From NCBI RefSeq assembly GCF_030817655.1, contig NZ_JAUSZM010000003.1, positions 1,674,001 to 1,738,000 on the forward strand: a stretch of DNA of 64,000 bases, given 5' to 3'. The position numbers and the translations under genes were made by a program. Below are positions 34,740-44,185 of the stretch, piece after piece; within the stretch, counting starts at the first letter, position 1; each line of letters opens with the position of its first letter. The notes under the pieces are model-generated. The model had not been told where the DNA came from. It was given only the letters and a program-made list of their open reading frames with translations, and did no database searches. Source of the DNA: Streptomyces sp. V4I2. Its GTDB lineage: Bacteria > Actinomycetota > Actinomycetes > Streptomycetales > Streptomycetaceae.

Positions 34740-35945
34740 TCAGCCGCCGGTGAGGCGGCTCGCCGAGTGCACCCCCGGCTGGTACTTCGGCAGCCGGGCG
34801 GTGATTTTCATGCCCGCGCCGACGGCCGTCTCGATGACCAGGCCGTAGTCGTCTCCGTAGACCTGGCGGAGCCGGTCGTCGACGTTGGACAGCCCGATGC
34901 CGCCCGAGGGGCTGACCTCGCCCGCGAGGATGCGGCGCAGCAGGGCGGGGTCCATTCCCGCGCCGTCGTCCTCGATCACCACGAGGGCCTCGGCGCCGGC
35001 GTCCTGGGCGGTGATGCTGATGTGGCTTTTGTCGGTCTTGCCCTCCAGGCCGTGCTTGACGGCGTTCTCGACGAGCGGCTGGAGGCACAGGAAGGGCAGG
35101 GCGACCGGCAGCACCTCGGGGGCGATCTGCAGGGTGACGGAGAGCCGGTCGCCGAAGCGTGCCCGGACGAGTGCCAGGTAGTGGTCGATGGCGTGCAGTT
35201 CGTCGGCGAGGGTGGTGAAGTCGCCGTGTCTGCGGAACGAGTAGCGGGTGAAGTCGGCGAACTCCAGGAGCAGTTCGCGGGCGCGCTCGGGGTCGGTGCG
35301 GACGAACGAGGCGATCACCGCGAGCGAGTTGAAGATGAAGTGCGGGGAGATCTGGGCGCGCAGGGCCTTGATCTCGGCCTCGATGAGGCGGGTGCGGGAC
35401 TGGTCGAGGTCGGCGAGTTCGAGTTGTACGGAGACCCAGCGGGCGACCTCTTGGGCCGCGCGGACGAGGACGGCGGACTCTCGGGGCGCGCAGGCGACGA
35501 GCGCGCCGTGGACGCGGTCGTCGACGGTGAGGGGGGCGACGACGGCCCAGTGGACCGGGCAGTCGGGGGCGTCGCACGTGAGCCGGAAGGCCTCGCCGCG
35601 GCCGGATTCCAGCGGGCCGGCGAGGCGTTCCATGATCTCGGTGCGGTGGTGGTCGCCGACGCCGTCCCAGACCAGGACCTGCTCCTGGTCGGTGAGGCAC
35701 AGCGCGTCCGTGCCGAGCAGGGTGCGCAGCCGGCGGGCCGACTTGCGCGCGGTCTCCTCCGTGAGGCCGGCCCGGAGCGGCGGTGCGGCGAGGGAGGCGG
35801 TGTGCAGGGTCTGGAAGGTGGCGTGTTCGACGGGGGTACCGAGTCCGCCGAGGTTCTGGGGGCGTGCGGTGCGCCTGCCGAGCCAGAAGCCGGCGGCCAG
35901 GAGAGGCAGGATCGCCACGCACAGTCCGGCGATGAATCCGCTCAT
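34740..35945 (-). CDS. LytS-type sensor histidine kinase
   Basis: This 401-residue kinase has a single N-terminal membrane segment (residues 3-22), a GAF-like region, a His_kinase dimerisation domain with the phospho-acceptor His in QISPHFIFNSLAVI, and an HATPase domain (LVENAVKHG, IEDDGAGMD, GGIGLSNVDDRL). It pairs with the LytTR regulator at 38047. ATG at 35945 overlaps the symporter stop by 4 bases. The gene set resembles nutrient-sensing LytS/LytTR systems such as BtsSR and YpdAB. The ligand is unknown. Confidence 0.9.
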   Translation of the reverse strand: MSGFIAGLCVAILPLLAAGFWLGRRTARPQNLGGLGTPVEHATFQTLHTASLAAPPLRAGLTEETARKSARRLRTLLGTDALCLTDQEQVLVWDGVGDHHRTEIMERLAGPLESGRGEAFRLTCDAPDCPVHWAVVAPLTVDDRVHGALVACAPRESAVLVRAAQEVARWVSVQLELADLDQSRTRLIEAEIKALRAQISPHFIFNSLAVIASFVRTDPERARELLLEFADFTRYSFRRHGDFTTLADELHAIDHYLALVRARFGDRLSVTLQIAPEVLPVALPFLCLQPLVENAVKHGLEGKTDKSHISITAQDAGAEALVVIEDDGAGMDPALLRRILAGEVSPSGGIGLSNVDDRLRQVYGDDYGLVIETAVGAGMKITARLPKYQPGVHSASRLTGG

Positions 35946-37666
35946 GCCTTCACCTCCTCGCGCAGTTCTTCCCGCAGTTCCTCCGGCAGATGGAAGCGCG
36001 CCAGGATCGCCGCCGTCCCCGCCGGTACCCGCCCCGCCGTCGCCAGCGACACCAGCACCATGGTGAGGAAGCCGAGCGGCACCGACCAGAGGGCCGGCCA
36101 GGCGAGCAGGGCGTGCAGCGGGCCGGTGCCCGGGAAGCCCGCCATGGTCGCGGCCACCGCCACGAAGGCGCTGCCGCCGCCCACCAGCATCCCGGCGGCC
36201 GCGCCCGGCGGGGTCAGCCGCCGCCACCAGATGCCGAGGACGAGCAGCGGGCAGAAGGACGAGGCCGACACCGCGAAGGCGAGCCCCACCGCGTCGGCGA
36301 CCGGCAGCCCGCCGACCAGCATGCTCGCCGCGAGCGGTACGGCCATGGCGAGGACCGTGCCGAGTCTGAAGTGCCGTACACCGCGCGTGGGCAGGACGTC
36401 CTGGGTGAGGACGCCCGCCACGGCCATGGTCAGCCCCGAGGCCGTGGACAGAAACGCGGCGAAGGCCCCGCCCGCCACCAGTGCGCCGAGCAGGTCGCCG
36501 CCGAGGCCCCCGATCACCCGCCCTGGCAGCAGCAGGACGGCGGCGTCCGCGTCGCCGGTGATGGTGAGTTCGGGGGCGTAGAGCCGGCCGAGGGCGCCGT
36601 ACACGGGCGGCAGCAGGTAGAAGCCGCCGATCAGGCCGAGGACGGCCACGGTGGTGCGGCGGGCGGCGACTCCGTGCGGGCTGGTGTAGAAGCGGACGAC
36701 GACGTGCGGCAGGCCCATGGTGCCGAGGAAGGTGGCGAGGATCAGTCCGTACGTGGCGTAGAGCGGGCGTTCCTCACGGCTCGCGGCCAGGGAGGTCGAC
36801 ATGCCGCCGTTGCTGCCGCGGTCGGCGGCCGGGACCCGGTCGCCCTTGGCGAAGGTGAGCCGGGTGCCCTGTTCGATGCGGTGGGTGCCGGCGGGGAGCC
36901 GGAGCCGCTGGTCGTCGTGCGGGCGGCCGTCGACCGTGCCGCTCACCGTGACGGTCAGGGGCGCGTCCAGCTTGAGGTCGAGGCTCGCGTCGACGCGGAC
37001 GATCCGCTGTTCGCGGAAGGTGGCCGGTTCCTCGAAGGCGCGGCGGGGGGCTCCGTCGCCCTGCCAGGCGAGCACCAGGAACAGGGCGGGGACGAGCAGG
37101 GCGGTGAGCTTGAGCCAGTACTGGAAGGCCTGCACGAAGGTGATGCTGCGCATGCCGCCGGCGGCGACGGTGGCGACCACGACGGCCGCGACGATCACTC
37201 CGCCGAGCCACTCGGGCGCACCGGTCAGCACGGTCAACGTCAGTCCAGCGCCCTGGAGTTGGGGCAGAAGGTACAGCCAGCCCACCCCCACGACGAAGGC
37301 GCCCGCGAGCCGCCGTACCGCCTGCGAGGCGAGCCGGGCCTCGGCGAAGTCGGGGAGAGTGTAGGCACCGGAGCGGCGCAGCGGGGCGGCGACGAACAGG
37401 AGCAGGACCAGGTAGCCGGCGGTGTAGCCGACCGGGTACCAGAGCATGTCCGGGCCTTGGACCAGGACCAGGCCGGCGATGCCGAGGAAGGAGGCGGCGG
37501 AGAGGTACTCGCCGCTGATGGCGGCCGCGTTGAGGCGGGGGCCGACGGTGCGGGAGGCGACGTAGAAGTCGGAGGTGGTGCGGGATATCCGCAGGCCGAA
37601 GGCGCCTACGAGGACGGTTGCCACCACGACGAGGGCGACGGCGGGGACGGCGTAGTTCGAGTTCAT
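35942..37666 (-). CDS. Sodium/solute symporter (ActP/MctP-like)
   Basis: This 574-residue SSS-family transporter has about 13 membrane spans. The signature region SGEYLSAASFLGIAG is near 51-65 and LSTASGLTMAVAGVLTQD near 400. Acetate, pyruvate or other monocarboxylates are the usual substrates of the closest group. A polar insertion near 215-300, rich in beta-prone residues (RIVRVDASLDLKLDAPL), probably forms an extracellular domain. It is cotranscribed with a small membrane partner upstream and the sensor kinase downstream, so the transporter may be both regulated by and part of the sensing unit. Confidence 0.88.
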   Translation of the reverse strand: MNSNYAVPAVALVVVATVLVGAFGLRISRTTSDFYVASRTVGPRLNAAAISGEYLSAASFLGIAGLVLVQGPDMLWYPVGYTAGYLVLLLFVAAPLRRSGAYTLPDFAEARLASQAVRRLAGAFVVGVGWLYLLPQLQGAGLTLTVLTGAPEWLGGVIVAAVVVATVAAGGMRSITFVQAFQYWLKLTALLVPALFLVLAWQGDGAPRRAFEEPATFREQRIVRVDASLDLKLDAPLTVTVSGTVDGRPHDDQRLRLPAGTHRIEQGTRLTFAKGDRVPAADRGSNGGMSTSLAASREERPLYATYGLILATFLGTMGLPHVVVRFYTSPHGVAARRTTVAVLGLIGGFYLLPPVYGALGRLYAPELTITGDADAAVLLLPGRVIGGLGGDLLGALVAGGAFAAFLSTASGLTMAVAGVLTQDVLPTRGVRHFRLGTVLAMAVPLAASMLVGGLPVADAVGLAFAVSASSFCPLLVLGIWWRRLTPPGAAAGMLVGGGSAFVAVAATMAGFPGTGPLHALLAWPALWSVPLGFLTMVLVSLATAGRVPAGTAAILARFHLPEELREELREEVKA

Positions 37667-37685
37667 CGGTCTTCGGCTCGCCGGT

Positions 37686-38045
37686 TCAGCGGTCTTCGAC
37701 GAGGCGCACGAAGTCCCGTTCGTTGCGTTCGGCGCGCCGCACGTACCAGCGAGCGAGCAGGACCATGGGGAGGTAGAGGCCGAAGCCGAGGACCGCCCAT
37801 TCGAGGCGGCGGGCGTCGGGCAGCGCCGCGAAGAGCAGCGGCAGCGGGCCGATGAGCAGGCCGAGGAACGCGAACACGGCGAGGGCGGCGCGCAGTTGGG
37901 TGCGCATCAGGGAGCGGACGTAGGTGTGGCCGAGGGTGGTCTGTTCGTCGATCTCGGTGCGCGGGCGGTAGTAGCCGGAGGCCCGGCGGGTGCGCCGGGG
38001 CGGGCCGGTGACGACGACGCGGCGGTCGGCGGGGTCCTGGGGCAC
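37686..38045 (-). CDS. Small membrane subunit next to the symporter (DUF485-like)
   Basis: The 119-residue protein has a basic N-terminus and two membrane segments (LRAALAVFAFLGLLIGPLPLLF and LEWAVLGFGLYLPMVLLARW). Small two-span proteins often precede SSS symporters (DUF485 in actP operons), and position and topology match. Assignment to DUF485 is by analogy. GTG at 38045 lies 1 base after the regulator stop; GGAGG (GCCTCC on the plus strand at 38053) is the ribosome site. Confidence 0.7.
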   Translation of the reverse strand: MPQDPADRRVVVTGPPRRTRRASGYYRPRTEIDEQTTLGHTYVRSLMRTQLRAALAVFAFLGLLIGPLPLLFAALPDARRLEWAVLGFGLYLPMVLLARWYVRRAERNERDFVRLVEDR

Positions 38046-38046
38046 G

Positions 38047-38796
38047 TCATGGCCTCCTCATGAGCAGGTCCCGCAGCTCACGGGTGTGGCGGCGGCTGAC
38101 CTGGAGTTCCTCGGAACCGACCATGACGCTGACCGTGCCCGCGTCCAGGCGGAGTTCGCCGACGTGGCGCAGGGCGACCAGGTGGCGGCGGTGGATGCGG
38201 ACGAAGCCGCGGGAGCGCCAGCGCTCCTCCAGGGTGGACAGCGGGATCCGTACGAGGTGGCTGCCCTTGTCGGTGTGCAGCCGGGCGTAGTCGCCCTGCG
38301 CCTCGACGTGCGTGATGTCGTCGACGGAGACGAAGCGGGTCACGCCGCCGAGTTCGACGGGTATGTGGTCGGGGTCGGGTTCGTGCACGGGTATCCGGGG
38401 GGCCGAGTCGCTGCGTTCTGCGGCGCGGCGGACGGCTTCGGCGAGGCGTTCCTTGCGGACGGGCTTGAGCACGTAGTCGACGGCCTTCAGGTCGAAGGCC
38501 TGCACGGCGAAGTCCTCGTGGGCGGTGACGAACACGACGAGCGGCGGCTTGGCGAAGCCGGTGAGCAGCCGGGCGAGATCCAGCCCGTCGAGGCCGGGCA
38601 TGTTGATGTCGAGGAAGACGACGTCGATCGCCTCGGGGCCGTCGGGCCCCGACTCCAGGGCGCGGTTGATTCGGCGCAGTGCCTCGGTCGCGTCACCGGC
38701 GCCCTCCGCGCTGCCGACGCGGGGATCGGTCTTGAGGAGGTAGAGCAGTTCCTCCAGCGAGGGGCGTTCGTCGTCGACAGCCAGGGCGCGCAGCAT
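38047..38796 (-). CDS. LytTR-family response regulator
   Basis: The 249-residue regulator has a receiver domain with acidic pair DD (8-9), phospho-acceptor D63 (VVFLDINMPGLDG) and Lys in DYVLKPV. A C-terminal LytTR DNA-binding domain (about 145-245, with HVEAQGDYARLHT and GFVRIHRRHLVAL) follows. It is the first gene of the operon regulator, small membrane protein, symporter, sensor kinase, and likely activates it. ATG at 38796 faces the Lrp-type gene across a 92-base gap. Confidence 0.93.
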   Translation of the reverse strand: MLRALAVDDERPSLEELLYLLKTDPRVGSAEGAGDATEALRRINRALESGPDGPEAIDVVFLDINMPGLDGLDLARLLTGFAKPPLVVFVTAHEDFAVQAFDLKAVDYVLKPVRKERLAEAVRRAAERSDSAPRIPVHEPDPDHIPVELGGVTRFVSVDDITHVEAQGDYARLHTDKGSHLVRIPLSTLEERWRSRGFVRIHRRHLVALRHVGELRLDAGTVSVMVGSEELQVSRRHTRELRDLLMRRP

Positions 38797-38888
38797 GAAC
38801 CCGGAGTGTAGGAGTTATTCGTACGCCTGCACACGTGGAAGGGCGTCGCGGGGGCGGTCAGGACCTTTCCGCTGGATACAGTGCCCGC

Positions 38889-39404
38889 ATGAACAGCAGG
38901 CCCGCGCCCTTCGACGAGCTCGACCGGAAGATCGTCACCGCGTTGATGGCGAACGCCAGGACCAGTTTCGCCGAGATCGGCGCGAGCGTCGGGCTGTCCT
39001 CGACGGCGGTCAAGCGGCGCGTGGACCGGATGCGGGACACGGGTGTGATCACCGGGTTCACGGCGACGGTGAAGCCGTCGGCGCTGGGCTGGCGTACGGA
39101 GGCGTACGTCGAGGTGTACTGCGAGGGCGCGGCCCCGCCGCGGCGGCTCGCGGAGGTGATGCGCAACCATCCGGAGATCACGGCGGCGATGACGGTGACC
39201 GGCGGCGCGGACGCGCTGCTGCATGTGCGGGCGCGGGACGTCGAGCACTTCGAGGAGGTGCTGGAGCGGATCCGCATCGAGCCGTTCATCCGGAAGACGA
39301 TCAGTGTGATGGTGCTGTCCCATCTCATTCCGGAGAGCCCGGAGGCCGGGGCCAGCCAGCCCGCACCGGAGGAAGACACAACGCGCGCAACGGACGTGCG
39401 CTGA
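38889..39404 (+). CDS. Lrp/AsnC-family regulator
   Basis: The 171-residue protein has an N-terminal winged helix (FDELDRKIVTALMANARTSF, SSTAVKRRVDRMR) and a C-terminal RAM domain (AAMTVTGGADALLHVRARDV). Lrp/AsnC proteins respond to amino acids. The next two genes encode a dimethylarginine hydrolase and ornithine aminotransferase, so control of arginine/ornithine catabolism is likely. ATG at 38889 is used; a 126-base gap separates it from ddaH. Confidence 0.9.
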   Translation: MNSRPAPFDELDRKIVTALMANARTSFAEIGASVGLSSTAVKRRVDRMRDTGVITGFTATVKPSALGWRTEAYVEVYCEGAAPPRRLAEVMRNHPEITAAMTVTGGADALLHVRARDVEHFEEVLERIRIEPFIRKTISVMVLSHLIPESPEAGASQPAPEEDTTRATDVR

Positions 39405-39530
39405 GCCGCTCAAAGACGCAGCATTCCTGCGCCAACACGCAATTCTGATTCCTTGTCGGCCGTCCGGGTCAGTTCCTACCTTGGTGTCACCCCTCAGTCT
39501 CGACACCGCAGGAAGCGGAGGAACCCCTCT

Positions 39531-40343
39531 GTGACCGATACCCGTGTGCCGCGCCGGCGGCGCTTCCTCGTCTGCGAACCCAGACACTTCGCCGTGCAGT
39601 ACGCGATCAACCCCTGGATGCATCCCGACACCCGGGTCGACGTCGATCTGGCCCAGGAACAGTGGCAGGCACTGATCGACGCCTACCGCACCCACGGCCA
39701 CGACATCGCCACCGTGGACCCGGTCCCCGGACTCCCGGACATGGTCTTCGCCGCGAACTCGGCGGTCGTCGTCGACGGCCGCGTCTTCGGCGCCCTCTTC
39801 CACGCCCCCGAGCGCCGTCCCGAATCCACGCACTACGACACGTGGTTCAAGGGGGCGGGCTACGACGTCCACCGCCCCGAGTCCGTCTGCGAGGGCGAGG
39901 GCGATCTGGTGTGGACCGGCCGGTACGTCCTGGCAGGCACCGGATTCCGTACGACCCGTGAGGCGCACCGCGAGGTGCAGGAGTTCTTCGGCCATCCGGT
40001 GATCAGCCTGACCCTGGTGGACCCGTACTTCTACCACCTCGACACGGCGTTGTTCGTCCTGGACGAGGACAACATCGTGTACTACCCGGAGGCGTTCTCG
40101 CCGGGCAGCCGCGAGGTGCTGGCCCGTCTGTACCCGGACGCCGTGCTCGCCACCCGGGACGACGCGATGGCCTTCGGCCTCAACTCCGTGTCCGACGGCC
40201 GGCACGTCTTCATCGCACCGCGGGCCGAGGCGCTCGCCTCCCGCCTCTGCGACCACGGCTATGTCCCCGTCGCCGTCGACCTCTCCGAGTTCCAGAAGGC
40301 CGGCGGCGGCATCAAGTGCTGCACCCAGGAGATCCGCTCATGA
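39531..40343 (+). CDS. Dimethylarginine dimethylaminohydrolase family protein
   Basis: The 270-residue amidinotransferase-superfamily hydrolase (five-bladed propeller) probably converts N-methylated arginine or arginine to citrulline. Signature parts are DMVFAANSAVVVDG near 66-79, EGEGDLVW near 121, and the nucleophile Cys in GGGIKCCTQEI near the C-terminus. GTG at 39531 follows GGAGGAA. It overlaps rocD by 4 bases, so the product or a sibling intermediate is linked to ornithine breakdown. Confidence 0.88.
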   Translation: MTDTRVPRRRRFLVCEPRHFAVQYAINPWMHPDTRVDVDLAQEQWQALIDAYRTHGHDIATVDPVPGLPDMVFAANSAVVVDGRVFGALFHAPERRPESTHYDTWFKGAGYDVHRPESVCEGEGDLVWTGRYVLAGTGFRTTREAHREVQEFFGHPVISLTLVDPYFYHLDTALFVLDEDNIVYYPEAFSPGSREVLARLYPDAVLATRDDAMAFGLNSVSDGRHVFIAPRAEALASRLCDHGYVPVAVDLSEFQKAGGGIKCCTQEIRS

Positions 40344-41575
40344 CAGCTCCCACCCGTGTCCCTGTCCGCACGCGCACCTCCGCCGACCTGATCCGCGCCG
40401 AGGAGCCGGTCCTGGCGCACAACTACCACCCGCTGCCCGTGGTCGTCGCCCGTGCCGAGGGCACCTGGGTGGAGGACGTCGAGGGCCGCCGCTACCTCGA
40501 CATGCTGGCCGGCTACTCGGCCCTCAACTTCGGCCACCGCCACCCGGCGCTGGTCGAGGCGGCCCACGCGCAGCTCGACCGTCTCACCCTGACCTCACGC
40601 GCCTTCCACAACGACCGGCTCGCCGAATTCGCCGAGCGGCTCGCGCAGTTGACGGGGCAGGACATGGTGCTGCCGATGAACACCGGCGCGGAGGCGGTCG
40701 AGAGCGGCATCAAGGTGGCGCGCAAGTGGGCGTACGACGTGAAGGGCGTCCCGGCCGACCGGGCGACGATCGTGGTCGCCGCGGACAACTTCCACGGCCG
40801 TACGACGACCATCGTGTCCTTCTCCACGGACGAGACGGCCCGGTCGGGCTTCGGCCCCTTCACACCCGGTTTCCGTGTCGTGCCGTACAACGACCTGGCC
40901 GCGCTGGAGGCGGCGGTCGACGAGACGACGGCGGCGGTGCTGATCGAGCCGATCCAGGGCGAGGCGGGGGTCGTCGTCCCCGACGAGGGCTATCTGACCG
41001 GCGTCCGCGAACTCACCCACCGCGAGGGCTGCCTCTTCATCGCCGACGAGATCCAGTCGGGGCTCGGCCGCACGGGCCGGACGCTCGCCGTCGACCACGA
41101 GGGGGTCGTCCCGGACGTACTCCTGCTGGGCAAGGCGCTCGGTGGCGGCATCGTGCCGGTGTCCGCGGTGGTCGGCCGCCGGGACGTCCTCGGAGTACTC
41201 CGGCCGGGCGAACACGGCTCGACGTTCGGCGGCAACCCGCTCGCCGCGGCGGTCGGCACGGCGGTCGTCGAACTGCTGGAAACGGGTGAATTCCAGCGCC
41301 GGGCGGCCGAGCTCGGCACAGTGCTCCGCGACGGCCTGGCCGACCTGGTCGGCAAGGGCGTCGTCGGGTTCCGCTCCCGCGGCCTCTGGGCGGGAGTCGA
41401 CATCGACCCCGCCCTCGGCACCGGCCGTGAGATCAGCCAGGGCCTCCTTGGCGAGGGCGTCCTGGCCAAGGACACCCACGGCTCGACCATCCGCCTCGCG
41501 CCGCCGCTGACGATCACGGAGGCGGAGCTCGTCTCGGCGCTCGGGGCACTGGCGAGGGTGCTCGGACGGGGCTGA
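40340..41575 (+). CDS. rocD: Ornithine aminotransferase
   Basis: This 411-residue class III PLP aminotransferase converts ornithine and 2-oxoglutarate to glutamate semialdehyde and glutamate. Features are LDMLAGYSALNFGHRHP near 53-69, the NTGAEAVESGIKVARKW segment typical of ornithine aminotransferase, DEIQSGLGRTG, and the PLP Lys in LLLGKALGGG. ATG at 40340 overlaps the ddaH stop (ATGA). Together with ddaH and the Lrp gene it forms an arginine-derived nitrogen module. Confidence 0.94.
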   Translation: MTAPTRVPVRTRTSADLIRAEEPVLAHNYHPLPVVVARAEGTWVEDVEGRRYLDMLAGYSALNFGHRHPALVEAAHAQLDRLTLTSRAFHNDRLAEFAERLAQLTGQDMVLPMNTGAEAVESGIKVARKWAYDVKGVPADRATIVVAADNFHGRTTTIVSFSTDETARSGFGPFTPGFRVVPYNDLAALEAAVDETTAAVLIEPIQGEAGVVVPDEGYLTGVRELTHREGCLFIADEIQSGLGRTGRTLAVDHEGVVPDVLLLGKALGGGIVPVSAVVGRRDVLGVLRPGEHGSTFGGNPLAAAVGTAVVELLETGEFQRRAAELGTVLRDGLADLVGKGVVGFRSRGLWAGVDIDPALGTGREISQGLLGEGVLAKDTHGSTIRLAPPLTITEAELVSALGALARVLGRG

Positions 41576-41689
41576 GCCCGCAGCTCGACGACCTCGGTTC
41601 TGATCCTGCCGCGCGGTGCGGTCCCGCCGTCGGGGGGCAAGATTGGGGCAAGAGGTGGTAGACCACTCTCAGCGACAGAGAGGTCGGCC

Positions 41690-44185
41690 GTGGGCACATT
41701 TGAGGAGCATGAGGTTGCCCGCCGTCGGTTCGACGTGGCGGATGCGGCGCCCCTGCTGCTCGACGCGGCGGGGGTGGTGACGAGCTGGAGCGCCGGCGCG
41801 CAGCGGCTGCTGGCGTACCCGGCCGCCGAGGCGGTGGGCAGGACCTTGGCCGACCTGGTGACCGAGGAGGACGCCGGGCGGGTGCCCGGTCTGGTCGAGC
41901 AGTGGGGCCGGGACGGCGGCTGGGCCGGGCTGCTGTCGGTGCGCCGCGCGGACGGGCGGCCGGTCAGGGTGATGGTACGGATCGCCGCCGCCGAGGAGAC
42001 GCGGGGGCCCTCGCGGTGGCTGGCGCTGCTGTCGGAGATGGCCGGGGCCCCCGGCTGGGACATGCAGCGCACCGTGCTGGAGCAGATGGTCGACCGGTCC
42101 CCCATCGGTATCGCCATCGTCGACACCGACCTGCGGTACGTCTGGTCGAACGCCGCCCTGGCACAGTTCGGCGGCGGCCCGCCCGTGCGCCGGCTCGGGC
42201 TGCGGCTGGCGGACATACAGCCGGGTCTGGACTCCGCTGCCATCGAGGCGCAGATGCGGCACGTGCTGGCGACCGGGGAGCCGGTCATCGGGTACGAGCA
42301 CGTCGGCAGCGTGCGCTCCGCGCCGCACCGGGAGACCGCGCACGTGCTGTCGTTCACCCGGCTCGACGACGAGCGGGGTCACCCGATGGGCGTGTACTAC
42401 ACCGTCGTCGACATCACCGCGCACCACCGCGCCCGGCAGCGGCTGGCCCTCCTGGACCGGGCCGGCGCGTACATCGGCCGCAGCCTTGACATCGTCCGGA
42501 CCGCGCAGGAGCTGGCCGACGTGGCCGTACCGGCGCTCGCCGACCTGGTCGTCGTGGACCTGCTGGAGTCGGTGCTGCGGGGAGCGGAACCGGCGTCCGG
42601 GCCGCTGGACGGGACGGATCCGGTACGGCTGCGGCGGGCGGGGCGGACCTCAGACCAAGAGGGCGACGACGGTGCCGCCCACACCGACGCCCGCTCCACC
42701 TCCGACGCCCTCGGCATCGGCGCCCCCGCCGTCTACCCGCCCGGCTCACCGCCGATCCGCTGCCTCGCCACCGGCCGGTCCTGGCGCGAGGAGCGGCTCG
42801 ACCCGCTCGCCCGGGAGTGGGGCGCCGGCACCCCCGGCAGCCAGGGCGCCACGTCCTGGGACCTCGCGCCGCACAGCGCGATGGTCGTGCCGGTCCGGGC
42901 CCGGGGGGTCACCCTCGGCGTGACCACGTTCTTCCGGCGGCACCGTCAGGAGCCCTTCGACGAGGACGACCTGAGTCTGGCCGAGGATCTGGTCTCGCGG
43001 GCGGCGGTGTGTGTGGACAACGCCCGGCGCTACACCCGCGAGCGGGACGCGGCGCTGGCGCTGCAGCGCAATCTGCTCCCGCACCGGCTGCCCGACCAGG
43101 ACGCCGTTGAGGTGGCCGCCTGTTACCGCCCGGCGAACGAGCTGACGGGCCTGGGCGGCGACTGGTACGACCTGATCCCGCTCTCCGGCGCACGGGTGGC
43201 CCTCGTCGTGGGCGAGGTGCCCGGGCACGGCATCGACGCCGCGGCGGCCATGGGGCGGCTGCGGACCGCCGTACGCACGCTCGCGGCGCTGGATCTGCCG
43301 CCGCACGAGGTCCTGGCCCACCTCGACGACCTGGTCGGGCGCACGGCGCAGGAGGAGAGCGCGGCACCGGAGAGCGGGGCGGCGGAGGACGACAGCACCC
43401 AGGCCGTGGGCTCGGGGTGTCTGTACGTCGTCCACGACCCGGTCGACGGACGGTGTTCGATGGCCGCCGCCGGGCATCCCGCACCCGCGGTCGTCCGGCC
43501 CGACGGGACCATCACCTTCGTGGAGCTGCCCCAGGGGCCGCCGCTGGGGGCGGGCGGACCGCCGTTCGAGTCGGTCGAGATGATCCTGCCGGAGGGCAGC
43601 ACGCTCGCGCTGTACACCGACGGTCTGCTGGCCTGCGGCGAGGAGTGGTCCGAGGACGCGAACCGGGATCGGCTGCGGAAGGCCCTGGCGCGGTCGGCTC
43701 CCTCGCTCGACCTGCGCTGCCGTGCCGTCGTGGACACCCTGGCCCCGGCCCGTCCCCGCGACGACGTGGCCCTGCTGATGGCGCGTACCAGGCGCCTCGA
43801 CGCCGACCGGGTCGCGTCCTGGGTACTGCCCGCCGACCCGGCCGTGGTCGCCGACGCCCGCAAGACGGCCGGCCGCCGGCTGTCGGACTGGGGCCTGGAC
43901 GAGCTGGCCTTCATCACGGAGCTCGTGGTGAGCGAGCTCGTCACCAACGCCATCCGGCACGCCTCCGGCCCCATCCGGCTCCGGCTCATCAAGGACCGGA
44001 CGCTGATCTGCGAGGTGTTCGACGGCGGCGCCACCGCGCCCCACCTGCGCCATCCCCGCACCACCGACGAGGGCGGGCGCGGACTGCTGCTGGTCTCCCA
44101 GTTCACCCAGCGCTGGGGCACCCGTTTCCTGCCGGAGGGCAAGGTCATCTGGGCCGAGCAGTCGCTGACGGATGCGCCGCTGTGA
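41690..44185 (+). CDS. PAS-PAS-GAF-PP2C (SpoIIE) phosphatase with HATPase domain
   Basis: The 831-residue signalling protein has two PAS domains (about 12-120 and 135-255), a GAF domain (about 270-455), a SpoIIE/PP2C phosphatase (about 470-700) and a C-terminal HATPase_c domain (about 710-825, ELVVSELVTNAIRHA). Such proteins reset anti-anti-sigma factors and can also act as anti-sigma kinases. Metal-binding motifs are GGDWYDLI, then GEVPGHG with E509 where paralogues have Asp, and RDDVALL. It starts at GTG 41690. The gene is followed by a second phosphatase gene, separated by a 17-bp tandem repeat. Confidence 0.9.
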   Translation: MGTFEEHEVARRRFDVADAAPLLLDAAGVVTSWSAGAQRLLAYPAAEAVGRTLADLVTEEDAGRVPGLVEQWGRDGGWAGLLSVRRADGRPVRVMVRIAAAEETRGPSRWLALLSEMAGAPGWDMQRTVLEQMVDRSPIGIAIVDTDLRYVWSNAALAQFGGGPPVRRLGLRLADIQPGLDSAAIEAQMRHVLATGEPVIGYEHVGSVRSAPHRETAHVLSFTRLDDERGHPMGVYYTVVDITAHHRARQRLALLDRAGAYIGRSLDIVRTAQELADVAVPALADLVVVDLLESVLRGAEPASGPLDGTDPVRLRRAGRTSDQEGDDGAAHTDARSTSDALGIGAPAVYPPGSPPIRCLATGRSWREERLDPLAREWGAGTPGSQGATSWDLAPHSAMVVPVRARGVTLGVTTFFRRHRQEPFDEDDLSLAEDLVSRAAVCVDNARRYTRERDAALALQRNLLPHRLPDQDAVEVAACYRPANELTGLGGDWYDLIPLSGARVALVVGEVPGHGIDAAAAMGRLRTAVRTLAALDLPPHEVLAHLDDLVGRTAQEESAAPESGAAEDDSTQAVGSGCLYVVHDPVDGRCSMAAAGHPAPAVVRPDGTITFVELPQGPPLGAGGPPFESVEMILPEGSTLALYTDGLLACGEEWSEDANRDRLRKALARSAPSLDLRCRAVVDTLAPARPRDDVALLMARTRRLDADRVASWVLPADPAVVADARKTAGRRLSDWGLDELAFITELVVSELVTNAIRHASGPIRLRLIKDRTLICEVFDGGATAPHLRHPRTTDEGGRGLLLVSQFTQRWGTRFLPEGKVIWAEQSLTDAPL

